In this document: positions 1 through 8,531 of the stretch, in pieces
How positions within the stretch are numbered: position 1 is the first letter of the stretch
Layout of the letters: every line of letters begins with the position of its first letter
NCBI GenBank assembly: GCA_021775315.1
Contig: JAJFIC010000018.1
Location: forward strand, 1-64,000
DNA: 64,000 nucleotides
Direction: 5' to 3'
Source: Paracoccaceae bacterium
Lineage (GTDB): Bacteria > Pseudomonadota > Alphaproteobacteria > Rhodobacterales > Rhodobacteraceae
Program-made: the position numbers and the translations under genes
Notes under the pieces: model-generated
The model's database searches: none
Told to the model about the DNA's origin: nothing
Seen by the model: only the letters and a program-made list of their open reading frames with translations

Positions 1-105
1 CGTTTTGTTGTTCAAATGCTAGGCGCGGTTCAGACTTGTCTCAAACGATATTTGCTGCCACATTACATAAGTAAACCTAATCCAAACACGGGGTAGCATC
101 CCGCC

Positions 106-990
106 ATGCGACGACCACGCCTGAACGTTCTGCGCACCTTCGAGGCCGCTGGTCGCAGGCTGAGTTTTTCCATCGCGGCGACAGAACTGAACATCTCGCA
201 AGCTGCCGTCAGCCAGCAAATCCGCCTGCTTGAAACCCAACTGGGGGCCGCGTTATTTACCCGCCACCATCGCCTCATTTCGCTGACGGATGTCGGGCGC
301 GCCTATTTTGACGAAGTGCATGAAGCGTTGCAGCGGCTTGATACGGCCACGGATCAATTATTTGCGGAACAAACACAGCAAACCGTGATCATCAGATGCA
401 CGTCAAGCGTTGCCACCTTGTGGCTGGCACCGGAAATTCGGACGTTTCAAACCCGTCATCCCAATATCGGGCTGCAAATCCAAACGCTGGAACAATCCGC
501 CGATGATAAACAAAACCTCAGCGCGGATCTTGACGTGTTCGTGTCAGGCACAACTGACCACGGCCCGGACGTGCGACCGCTGCTGACCTCGATTTTAACG
601 CCGGTTGCGGCACCCGGATATCTTGAACAACGCAAGATTAGCGCGGCCAGAGATATGGCAAATCTGGATCTGATCCACATCTTGGGATATACCGATGACT
701 GGCAAAGCTGGTTTTTGAAGCAGGGCATTTCCGGGGTCGAAATCCCACGTGGGCTAAGTGTTGACAGCTCGCTCATCGCGCTTGACGCGGCTTTGCGTGG
801 CGAGGGGGCCTTTCTGGGTCGTCGGCCGTTTATTGACAGTTTTTTACGCTCTGGTGCGTTGGTCGAACTGTCTGACTGGCCGGAATTTTTGCGTGCCAAT
901 TATTATCTGCGTCTGTCCACAAATGCGCGCAATATGAGCAGTAAAAACAAGGTGGCGGACTGGCTGTTCGCCTTGGCTGCGCAGACCTGA
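106..990 (+). CDS. LysR-family transcriptional regulator (GcvA-like)
   Basis: Full-length LysR-type regulator of 294 residues, the usual size. The N-terminal winged helix-turn-helix covers about residues 1-60 (RPRLNVLRTFEAAGR, then ISQAAVSQQIRLLE as the recognition helix), and the rest is the two-lobed effector domain. The opening arginine-rich N-terminus and the 'LNVLRTFEAA' motif resemble the GcvA/AmpR subgroup. It faces the iorA-iorB pair tail to tail with only two bases between the stop codons, so neither transcript has room for its own terminator there. Regulation of the neighbouring oxidoreductase genes is an inference from position only; the effector cannot be read from the sequence. 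The family call is secure, the target is not. Confidence 0.93.
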   Translation: MRRPRLNVLRTFEAAGRRLSFSIAATELNISQAAVSQQIRLLETQLGAALFTRHHRLISLTDVGRAYFDEVHEALQRLDTATDQLFAEQTQQTVIIRCTSSVATLWLAPEIRTFQTRHPNIGLQIQTLEQSADDKQNLSADLDVFVSGTTDHGPDVRPLLTSILTPVAAPGYLEQRKISAARDMANLDLIHILGYTDDWQSWFLKQGISGVEIPRGLSVDSSLIALDAALRGEGAFLGRRPFIDSFLRSGALVELSDWPEFLRANYYLRLSTNARNMSSKNKVADWLFALAAQT

Positions 991-992
991 AC

Positions 993-2495
993 CTAGCTGA
1001 AAGAGCGGATCGTTTCCAACGCACCGTCAAGGGCTGCCCCTTTTTCGTCCTGCAACGCCGCCTCGCGCAGCCGGTGCGCCCAATCGGCAGCGTCATCGCG
1101 CCCGGATACCAAGGCGATGCCCTGAAGGACCTGATCGAACTTTGATTTTCCGCGCGCATGGGTGTCTGAATAGCCTTTGACCAAGCGGCGGCTGCGGATC
1201 ACTTCGACCGCCAGATCATATTGGTCAGGCAAAAAGGATTTCGCGGTGTCCAGCCACGCAGCCAGATGCGCTGTCTCGATCGCATGGCGATGGGTTCTTA
1301 ACCGCCAGCGCCGCAGACCGCCAAGAAAGTAGAGCTGCGCAAAGGCAGGTATCGTGTCGCTGCGCATCCGCCGGCTTTTGCCAAACATCCGGCCAATCCG
1401 GTCCATCCAGCGCGGGCTGTTTTCGATGTTTTTTCCCAGCCGGGCAGGCAGCAGGCCGACGATTTCACCAGCGCCGGGGTGCATGAATTCGGTGATATGC
1501 ATCACGTTGTCGTCCGTCACGTTCATTTCGGTGCGAACCCGCGCAAAACGATTGGCGCGGCTTTTAAGATCGGCAACGCGGATCAGATCGTCATAGGCCA
1601 TAGCGTTGGCAATGTATTTTGCCGCCTCGCGCGTCAGCACATGATCTTTGGCCGGATTGTCCAACGTCAGAATCGTGCGCACATGGTCAAGGTATACGCG
1701 CCCATATTTGAGGTCCTGAAAATCCACCACTTTGCGCAAACCCGACAGGGCCATTTCGCGCATGCTTTCCGGCAAGTCCTGCGCTTCGCCCACTAGGGCA
1801 TTCCACCCCGCCAGCAATTTGGCGCCCCCGCGCACCTCTTGGGCAATCGGTTCGGCCTGCGGGACTGACGCTTCGCCAGTCGGCGCCTTCGCCGCATCAA
1901 AACCAGCGGCAAACGCGGCGAGGCTTGGCCCCGTGCTTTTGCCCGAGGCGCGGATTGCGTCCTCAAACGCGCTGCGTTCAAACGGCAGGGAACCTGAGGC
2001 CGCCAAAGCGCCAAACAGGCTGGCGGAAATGACCGATCCAACGCCGACGGCGATCTGCTCCATATCAAGCAGGATCAAGTTTTGCGCGGCGATTTCCGCG
2101 GCTGCCCGTACTTCATCCGCATTCGCGATACCGTCACCGGGGGTTGCTTTTTCCGACACAGCCAGCGCGCGGTGGCTGGAGGCGATCAGCGTTGTGCGGT
2201 CAGGGGTAACAAACCCGCGCAATATGGCGCGACCGGTTTCCATCATTTCAGCGGCGATCAGGATATCAACATCACCCGCAGCAGGGGCAAGCGAAAACAC
2301 CGGCATCCGTTCGGCCATTGGTGCCATTTCGACATAATAGATCGTGGCCCCGGTGCGCTGGGCGACCCCGGCGACTGACGTCGCCTGAACGGCATAATTT
2401 GCGGCGCGCGCCATCGCCTCGATCCAGTTGGTCAGAACGCCGCCGCCCTGTCCGCCCACGGCCATAACTGCCAGTTTGATGATTTTATCGCTCAT
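993..2495 (-). CDS. iorB: indolepyruvate:ferredoxin oxidoreductase, beta-type subunit (POR gamma + C-terminal DUF6537-like part)
   Basis: Second subunit of a thiamine-diphosphate 2-oxoacid:ferredoxin oxidoreductase that oxidises aryl-pyruvates (indolepyruvate, phenylpyruvate) to aryl-acetyl-CoA. Residues about 1-190 are the POR-gamma domain, with the glycine-rich start VMAVGGQGGGVLTNW and the 'GVAQRTGATIYYVE' segment typical of IorB. The remaining roughly 300 residues are an extra C-terminal region like that at the end of fused IorAB proteins (DUF6537 type), so at 500 residues it is much longer than archaeal IorB of about 200. It overlaps the 3' end of iorA by four bases (ATGA), so the two are co-translated. 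Substrate assignment rests on family membership; other branched or aryl 2-oxo acids are possible. Confidence 0.9.
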   Translation of the reverse strand: MSDKIIKLAVMAVGGQGGGVLTNWIEAMARAANYAVQATSVAGVAQRTGATIYYVEMAPMAERMPVFSLAPAAGDVDILIAAEMMETGRAILRGFVTPDRTTLIASSHRALAVSEKATPGDGIANADEVRAAAEIAAQNLILLDMEQIAVGVGSVISASLFGALAASGSLPFERSAFEDAIRASGKSTGPSLAAFAAGFDAAKAPTGEASVPQAEPIAQEVRGGAKLLAGWNALVGEAQDLPESMREMALSGLRKVVDFQDLKYGRVYLDHVRTILTLDNPAKDHVLTREAAKYIANAMAYDDLIRVADLKSRANRFARVRTEMNVTDDNVMHITEFMHPGAGEIVGLLPARLGKNIENSPRWMDRIGRMFGKSRRMRSDTIPAFAQLYFLGGLRRWRLRTHRHAIETAHLAAWLDTAKSFLPDQYDLAVEVIRSRRLVKGYSDTHARGKSKFDQVLQGIALVSGRDDAADWAHRLREAALQDEKGAALDGALETIRSFS

Positions 2496-4642
2496 CCCGA
2501 AACCTCCGGAAACTCAAGGCGGCGCCGTTGCCTGCGGGCCTGAAGGGACGTAATAAACGAGGTGCGAACGCCTGCCCACCACCGCTCAAGCCCGCCGGGA
2601 TTATGCACCACATCGGCGCGATAAAACGACGGGCATAGCACCGCCGCATCGGCAACCTCGCCGCAATTGCCACAGCCAACGCAGGTCTGATCAATGCTGG
2701 CAACCGGGTCGTCGCGCAGCGGATCATCCAGCCTTTTTAGGCTAAGAGATGGGCAACCGGACAAGCGAATGCAGGCGTGATCGCCCGTGCAAACGTCGCT
2801 GTCCACGCCAAATCGCGGCACATCCACACGCCGACCTTGTTGCACCGCCACAGCGCGCAGCGGCTTTTCGCGGCGTTGTTTGTTCAGCATACATTCAGAC
2901 GACGCCACGATGATTTTCGGCCCGTCATAATCCGTGGTTAACGCCTCGCGGAACACATCGCGCATTTTGGTGACATCATAGGTGTGGTCGATCTGGCGGA
3001 TCCATTTGACCCCGACACCCTTCAGCGCGTCCGAGATCGGATGCCCGGTTGATTTGCTGACATTGTCAGCTCTGGACGACAGCACATCTTGCCCGCCGGT
3101 CGCGGCTGAATAGAAGTTGTCAACGATGATCGCTACGCTGTCGGAATTATTAAAAACCATATTGCCAATGGATGATGACAAGCCGTTATGCCAAAACCCG
3201 CCATCGCCAAGGATCGAAATCGCCCGCTTTTCGCCACCGCCGTCAAACGCCGCGTTCGAGGCCGGCCCAAGCCCATAGCCCATCGTCGAGCCGCCGATTT
3301 CAAACGGCGGCAAACTGCCAAACAAATGGCACCCAATGTCGCCGGCAATCTGGTGCTGGCCCAGTTCCTGTTCCACCAATTTCAGGGCGGCAAATATCGG
3401 ACGTTCAGGGCAACCGGTGCAAAACCCCGGCGGGCGGATCGGGACAGTTTTTGACAGATCAGGGATTTCAACACTGTCCGCATTTGGTGCGCGAACCTGT
3501 CCCGGTAGCAAATCCGGGGCCGCTTTTCGCAAAAATGCGGTCAATCCGTCCAGCACAATTTGCCCGGAATATTCACCCGCCATCGGCAACATGTCTTTGC
3601 CATGCAGTTTCGTTGAACTACCAGCGCGGTTCAGCATTGAACCCAAGTTCTGTTCAATGAATTCGGGTTGGCCTTCTTCGACGACCAACAGGGCGTCTTT
3701 GCCCTGAGTAAAGGCCAGAAACTCGTCAATGATCAGCGGGTAGGTGACGTTCAGAACGTAAATCGGCACCTCGGTGTCGCCAAAACTATTTGCCAGCCCA
3801 AGGCGTTGCAACCCACGGATCACGTTGTTGTACATGCCACCCTGAACCACTATCCCGACCGGGGCTTTTTGCGGGCCGAACTGTTCGTTCAGCTTGTTTT
3901 CGACGATGAATTTTTCCGCCGCTGGCCAGCGTTTGTTCACCTTGTCCTGCTCGTGGATGTAAGACATCGGCGGCAGGATGACCCGGCTGAAATCGCGGCG
4001 CGGATTGGCCAGTGCGTCTTTCACGCTTAGCTTGGGCGGTTTGTTGTCGCGGGTTTCAAAGCTGCCGGTCACATGACAGGACCGGATCCGAACCATCAGC
4101 ATAACCGGAGTGTTTGAGGCCTCTGACAGCTCGAAACCTTGTTCGACCGAGCGCCTGATAGAGGGCAGGTTCGGGCGCGGGTCCATCAGCCAGAACTGCG
4201 ATTTCATTGCAAATGCGTGGCTGCGCTCTTGCATGATTGACGAGCCTTCGCCGTAATCTTCGCCCAAGATCACCAACGCGCCGCCATTCACCCCGGATGA
4301 TGACAAATTGGCCAACGCGTCCGACGCCACATTAACCCCGACCGGGCCTTTGAAGGTCACAGCACCACGGATCGGATAATGGACAGACGCCGCCAGCATC
4401 GCTGCCGCTGCGGCCTCAGACGCATTTGCCTCGAACCGCACCCCAAGCTCGCCCAGCAAGTCCTGCGCATCCGCCAGCACGTCCATTAAATGGCTGATCG
4501 GTGCGCCCTGATAACCGCCGACATAGCCGACACCGCATTCCAGCAGGGCCTTGGTGATCGCCAATATCCCCTCGCCGGTGAACGTGTCGCCGTCCCCAAG
4601 CCGCAGATGTTCCACCTCAGCCTTGAAAGATCGTTCCGCCAT
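2492..4642 (-). CDS. iorA: indolepyruvate:ferredoxin oxidoreductase, alpha-type subunit
   Basis: Thiamine-diphosphate and iron-sulfur subunit paired with iorB, 716 residues. An N-terminal pyrimidine-binding domain (LGDGDTFTGEGILAITKALLE) is followed by the domain II/TPP-binding region; the TPP-Mg motif is visible as SILGDGGFWHNG, preceded by GDIGCHLFGSLPPFEIG. The tail carries ferredoxin-like cysteines (DVCTGDHACIRLSGCPSL and TCVGCGNCGE ... LCPSF), as in IorA proteins. I place the start at MAERSFKAEV because a GGGGGAA ribosome-binding site lies just upstream; an in-frame ATG 57 bases earlier would add a poorly coding extension. First gene of the iorA-iorB operon and divergent from the D-amino-acid dehydrogenase gene, so the gap of about 280 bases should hold both promoters. 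Confidence 0.92.
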   Translation of the reverse strand: MAERSFKAEVEHLRLGDGDTFTGEGILAITKALLECGVGYVGGYQGAPISHLMDVLADAQDLLGELGVRFEANASEAAAAAMLAASVHYPIRGAVTFKGPVGVNVASDALANLSSSGVNGGALVILGEDYGEGSSIMQERSHAFAMKSQFWLMDPRPNLPSIRRSVEQGFELSEASNTPVMLMVRIRSCHVTGSFETRDNKPPKLSVKDALANPRRDFSRVILPPMSYIHEQDKVNKRWPAAEKFIVENKLNEQFGPQKAPVGIVVQGGMYNNVIRGLQRLGLANSFGDTEVPIYVLNVTYPLIIDEFLAFTQGKDALLVVEEGQPEFIEQNLGSMLNRAGSSTKLHGKDMLPMAGEYSGQIVLDGLTAFLRKAAPDLLPGQVRAPNADSVEIPDLSKTVPIRPPGFCTGCPERPIFAALKLVEQELGQHQIAGDIGCHLFGSLPPFEIGGSTMGYGLGPASNAAFDGGGEKRAISILGDGGFWHNGLSSSIGNMVFNNSDSVAIIVDNFYSAATGGQDVLSSRADNVSKSTGHPISDALKGVGVKWIRQIDHTYDVTKMRDVFREALTTDYDGPKIIVASSECMLNKQRREKPLRAVAVQQGRRVDVPRFGVDSDVCTGDHACIRLSGCPSLSLKRLDDPLRDDPVASIDQTCVGCGNCGEVADAAVLCPSFYRADVVHNPGGLERWWAGVRTSFITSLQARRQRRRLEFPEVSG

Positions 4643-4920
4643 GTTTCCCCCGCCGTGATGTGCCGCCGAATTCTGCACGCGACAACAAGAGCGGATCACA
4701 TTAGGCCGTAGATGGCAACAGAGGTTGCAATTCCAATTGGCGAACTACGATCGTTCGTCGCAAGCAGTCAGATGGCGAAATGACGTTCTTTTGACCGTTG
4801 GCATAATTTGCTTTTGTGCGCCGGAAATACGCCGCAGCATTGCGCTTGCGCATTTGTGATGCCAAAAACGCGGCCACGCACTGAAACGCAAGCGCGTGCA
4901 CAGATTGACAGGAGGGGCCC

Positions 4921-6069
4921 GTGCCCGACAACGAAAAGACCGAACTGACAGCAGATATTGCCGTGATTGGCGCAGGGATTGCCGGGGCCTCGGTGGCGGC
5001 GGAACTGGCGCGCGACGCCCGTGTGGTGATTGTCGAAATGGAAAGTCAACCGGGCTATCACACCACGGGCCGTTCGGCTGCTGTATTTGCGCCATCTTAC
5101 GGCCCCGCGCCGATCCGGGCATTAACCCGCGCCTCGGAATCGTTTTTCAAAACGCCCCCCGCCGGGTTTAGTCAAACGCCGCTTTTGTCGCCTCGTGGCA
5201 TCATGATGGTGGCGCGGGCTGACCAAATCGCGTCATTAGAGGCGCTGATTGATGAGGTCGCAGGCAAATCGAAAACCCGGCGTTTGGGCCCCGAGGAAAT
5301 CCTGCAACAACAGCCGATCCTGCGTGCAGGTTATGGTGCCGAGGCGATGTTGGATATTGGCGGTTGGGATATTGATGTCGATGTTCTGCATCAGGGTTTT
5401 CTGCGCGCCTTCAAGGCGGCGGGTGGGGTTTTAACCACCAAGGCCCAGGTTCAGTCAATGCGCCGCGAGGGCGAAAACTGGCAAATTGAAACAGCGCAGG
5501 GCCGGATCAGCGCGCCGATTGTGGTGAATGCCGCCGGGGCTTGGGCCGATGAAATCGGTGCTTTGGCCGGGGCGGGTGCAATTGGCCTGACGCCAAAACG
5601 GCGCACGGTCCTGATCGTGGCGGCCCCTGATGGGGTTGATTTGAAAAACGCCCCGATCACCATTGATGTCGATGAGCAGTTTTTTCTGAAACCCGATGCC
5701 GGTCGTTTGCTGATCTCACCCGCTGATGAGACCCCGTCACCGGCATGTGATGCACAGCCCGATGAAATGGACATCGCGATTTGTGTCGATCGCATTGAAA
5801 CCGCGTTTGATGTGTCTATCCGTCGGATTGAAAACAAATGGGCCGGATTGCGCAGTTTTGTGGCCGATAAATGCCCGGTTGCAGGTTTCTCGCCAAAAGT
5901 AGACGGGTTCGTTTGGCTGGCGGGACAAGGCGGCTATGGCATTCAGACCTCGCCCGCGCTTGGTCGGTTCACCGCAGCGCTAGTGCTCGGAAAACCAATA
6001 CCGCAGGACATTTTGGATCAAGGGCTTAATCCGGCGGCTATTGCGCCGGGCCGATTGCAAGGGGGCTGA
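4921..6069 (+). CDS. FAD-dependent D-amino-acid dehydrogenase (DauA-like)
   Basis: 382-residue DAO-fold flavoenzyme that should oxidise a D-amino acid to the 2-oxo acid and ammonia. FAD-binding motif VIGAGIAGASVAAEL at residues 15-29. It closely resembles Pseudomonas D-arginine dehydrogenase DauA: shared blocks include QPGYHTTGRSAA, AFF-like/PPAGF, NAAGAW, LTPKRR, WAGLRSFVAD and GQGGYGIQT. The two arginines that hold the substrate carboxylate in DauA (R222, R305) are present as R228 and R311. The guanidinium-binding glutamate (E87) aligns with I94, H48 with V55 and Y249 with F255, so the pocket looks hydrophobic rather than arginine-specific (alignment made from memory of DauA). GTG start with an AGGAGGGG site six bases upstream. 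Leads an operon with the hydrolase and the OCD-type enzyme. Confidence 0.88.
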   Translation: MPDNEKTELTADIAVIGAGIAGASVAAELARDARVVIVEMESQPGYHTTGRSAAVFAPSYGPAPIRALTRASESFFKTPPAGFSQTPLLSPRGIMMVARADQIASLEALIDEVAGKSKTRRLGPEEILQQQPILRAGYGAEAMLDIGGWDIDVDVLHQGFLRAFKAAGGVLTTKAQVQSMRREGENWQIETAQGRISAPIVVNAAGAWADEIGALAGAGAIGLTPKRRTVLIVAAPDGVDLKNAPITIDVDEQFFLKPDAGRLLISPADETPSPACDAQPDEMDIAICVDRIETAFDVSIRRIENKWAGLRSFVADKCPVAGFSPKVDGFVWLAGQGGYGIQTSPALGRFTAALVLGKPIPQDILDQGLNPAAIAPGRLQGG

Positions 6070-6070
6070 G

Positions 6071-6940
6071 GTGTTGGGTGAGGTGATGCAGAACGACCTG
6101 ATCAAGGATCGCGATGCCTTCGCGCTGACGCATCCCGAGGCAAAATATGTGGTGAATGGCCGGGATTGGGGCGGTATTCGGATTGGCGACACGGGCCCCG
6201 CACTGGTCCTGCTGCCCGGAACTTTGGGTCGGGCCGATGTGTTTTGGCAGCAGATCAGCGCCCTTGAAAAACACGCGCGTATACTGGCGCTTAGTTATCC
6301 TTCGACTGGGGGTATTGCAGATTGGGCGAACGATATTGCCTCTTTGATTGAGACCGAGGGCCTGACAGGCGCGGTTGTGCTCGGCTCGTCATTGGGCGGT
6401 TATCTGGCGCAATATCTGGCGGGCAGACATGCCTCTGTTATGGGAGGTCTGGTGGCGGCAAACACCTTGCCGTCGGTCATCGGTATTGACCAGATGCCGC
6501 CGTACAGTTCGGATCTTGTCACCACACCGATTAAGGATTTGCGGTTAGGTTTCAGTCGCGGAATTTCCCAGTGGATCACCCCGGACAATCCCTATCGCGA
6601 CTTGGCCATGCTGTTGCTGGCAGAGGTCGAGGGCCGCATTCCAGAACCGGAATTGCGCGCAAGGTTGCAGGCCCTGAAAACCGGCCCAGAATTGCCAGCA
6701 CCAGCCCTGCCATCGCCGCAAATGTTCACGTTTGAAAGCGGCGACGACCATTTGATACCGCCCGATTGGCAAAAGGCAGTTCGCAAAGCCCTGCGCCCGG
6801 AACGTGCCTATCGGCTGCATCAGGCCAGTCATTTTCCCTATGTCACCCGCCCAACCGAATACACCGCTATGCTGAAAGAAGTGCTTGGCCTTGCCGCCAT
6901 TGGTACGCTCTGGCCCAAAGGAAACGAGGATTTGTTATGA
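6071..6940 (+). CDS. alpha/beta hydrolase
   Basis: Alpha/beta-hydrolase-fold protein of 289 residues. The nucleophile elbow GSSLGG follows a predicted strand, an oxyanion-type segment LLPGTLGRADVF lies near residue 55, and a late acidic stretch (ESGDDHLIP) and histidine (ASHFPY) complete a likely Ser-Asp-His triad. Start chosen as GTG, two bases after the previous stop, because AAGGGGG lies five bases before it; an ATG five codons on is an alternative. Its stop overlaps the next start (ATGA). The substrate cannot be named. Its place between a D-amino-acid dehydrogenase and an OCD-type dehydrogenase suggests it acts on a product of amino-acid degradation such as an ester, lactone or N-acyl compound. 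Confidence 0.85.
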   Translation: MLGEVMQNDLIKDRDAFALTHPEAKYVVNGRDWGGIRIGDTGPALVLLPGTLGRADVFWQQISALEKHARILALSYPSTGGIADWANDIASLIETEGLTGAVVLGSSLGGYLAQYLAGRHASVMGGLVAANTLPSVIGIDQMPPYSSDLVTTPIKDLRLGFSRGISQWITPDNPYRDLAMLLLAEVEGRIPEPELRARLQALKTGPELPAPALPSPQMFTFESGDDHLIPPDWQKAVRKALRPERAYRLHQASHFPYVTRPTEYTAMLKEVLGLAAIGTLWPKGNEDLL

Positions 6941-7917
6941 TCATTCTGTCTGCCAAAGAGGTAACCGAACTTTTGCCCATGCCAAAGGCGATTGATATCG
7001 TTGAGCGCACCATGATTGCCGTCTCGGCAGGTAAGACCAATTTGCCACTGCGCCACGCCATTGATGTTGGCGGTGGCAACAAGCTGGGCATTATGCCGGG
7101 CGCGTTGGGCGATGGCGCGCTTTATGGGGTAAAACTGCTCAGCCTGTTTCCCGGCAACCCTGCCAAAGGTCTTTCGTCGCATATCGGTGCAATGGTGCTG
7201 TTTGACCCTGAAACCGGCGTGTCGACCGCGATGATGAGCGCGGACGCACTAACCGCAATCCGCACCGCCGCCGCCAGCGCCGCCGCCACTCGGGCTTTGG
7301 CGCGACCGGATGCCAGGATTTTGGCCATTATCGGCACCGGCGAGCAGGCCGAAACCCATATTGCCGCCATGTGCGCCGTGCGCGGCATCACCGAAATCCG
7401 TATTGCAGGCAGCAGCCCGGCCAAGGCAGCGGCCTTTGTTGCAAGCCAGCAAAGCGAGCGCCCGGGCATTGAATTTAGCGCGGCTGAAAGCGCACAGGCG
7501 GCCGTATCAGGTGCGGATATTATCTGCACCGTGACTTCGGCCGCGAAACCGGTTTTGTATGGTGATTGGATCGCAAAAGGGGCGCATGTGAATGCTGTCG
7601 GTGCGTCTATGCCAATGGTGCAGGAGATCGACCAGTCGGTGTTGCTGACGTCTGAATTGTTCGTTGATTATCGACCATCGGCCTTTGCCCAAGCCCGCGA
7701 GATTATTGACGCGCTCGCCTCAGGCGCGATGGCTGAAAACCATATTCTGGCCGAAATCGGATCGGTCTTCGCCGGGGATCATCCGGGCCGCAGCAAAAGC
7801 GATGCCATCACAGTTTATCGCTCATTAGGTGTGGCCGCTCAGGATTTGGCCTGCGGCGAATTTGTCATGACCGAAGGTACGCGCCTTGGCCGTGGTCAAG
7901 TCGCCAGCATTGGCTGA
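6937..7917 (+). CDS. ornithine cyclodeaminase / mu-crystallin family dehydrogenase
   Basis: 326-residue member of the OCD/mu-crystallin family (NAD(P)-dependent amino-acid or ketimine dehydrogenases, and DauB-type L-arginine dehydrogenase). Visible family features are the start MIILSAKEVTELLPM, the lysine in GVKLLSLFPGN, the arginine in LTAIRTAAASA, and the Rossmann motif IIGTGEQAETHI at about residues 130-141. The ATG overlaps the stop of the hydrolase gene. In Pseudomonas the dauBAR operon pairs a DauA flavoenzyme with exactly this family to convert a D-amino acid to its L-form through the 2-oxo acid; the same pair of families here suggests a similar two-step interconversion, which is inference. 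True ornithine cyclodeaminase activity is less likely given the neighbours. Confidence 0.9.
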   Translation: MIILSAKEVTELLPMPKAIDIVERTMIAVSAGKTNLPLRHAIDVGGGNKLGIMPGALGDGALYGVKLLSLFPGNPAKGLSSHIGAMVLFDPETGVSTAMMSADALTAIRTAAASAAATRALARPDARILAIIGTGEQAETHIAAMCAVRGITEIRIAGSSPAKAAAFVASQQSERPGIEFSAAESAQAAVSGADIICTVTSAAKPVLYGDWIAKGAHVNAVGASMPMVQEIDQSVLLTSELFVDYRPSAFAQAREIIDALASGAMAENHILAEIGSVFAGDHPGRSKSDAITVYRSLGVAAQDLACGEFVMTEGTRLGRGQVASIG

Positions 7918-7935
7918 CTGACTGGCGGGTCGGTG

Positions 7936-8394
7936 TTACACGGGAATGACGTGGCTGTGCTTGATTTCCCGCAGGATCAGGTTGGTTCTGACGTTTGAAA
8001 TGCCCGGAATCCTGAAAAGGAACTCTTCTAAAAACAAGTTATAGGCATCTTTGTTGAGACAGCGCACACGCAAGTGATAATCCGCGTCGCCCGTGGTTGA
8101 AAAGCAATCCAGAACTTCGGGCCGTCCGGTTATGGCTTTGACAAATCCGGTTTGCGCATCAGCCTCGTGTCGAATTAGGACGATGTGCAGGATCGCGTGA
8201 AATTCCAGACCACAGGTTTCAGGTTCAACGATAGCAGAATACTGCCGAATGGCCCCGCTGGCTTCAAGCGCACGCACACGTCGCCAGCAGGCAGAGGTCG
8301 ACATCGCCGTGGCCTCGGCCAGGTTCTGATTTGACATCCTGCCATCTTGTTGCAGGAATTTCAGGATTCGGCGGTCTGCGGCTTCGAGTTCCAT
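7936..8394 (-). CDS. Lrp/AsnC-family transcriptional regulator
   Basis: 152-residue Lrp/AsnC regulator. An N-terminal HTH (DRRILKFLQQDGRMS ... AMSTSACWRRVRALEASG) is followed by the RAM ligand-binding domain (residues about 68-150, with GDADYHLRVRC). Such proteins usually bind amino acids. It is transcribed away from the fused indolepyruvate oxidoreductase across a 137-base gap, an arrangement often seen for a local amino-acid-responsive regulator of the divergent gene. It could equally regulate the OCD operon whose end it faces. Length and domains are normal. Confidence 0.93.
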   Translation of the reverse strand: MELEAADRRILKFLQQDGRMSNQNLAEATAMSTSACWRRVRALEASGAIRQYSAIVEPETCGLEFHAILHIVLIRHEADAQTGFVKAITGRPEVLDCFSTTGDADYHLRVRCLNKDAYNLFLEEFLFRIPGISNVRTNLILREIKHSHVIPV

Positions 8395-8531
8395 TGATTT
8401 TCATATTTCCGGGTAAAATTTGCGCTTTTTGGCGTGATAATGACAGATACTACCAAATTTCCGAGACGTCCGCAACTCATAGGCACCCAGTTCCACGCAT
8501 GTCGCGATAGGATCGCTGAAAAGAGGGCCCC

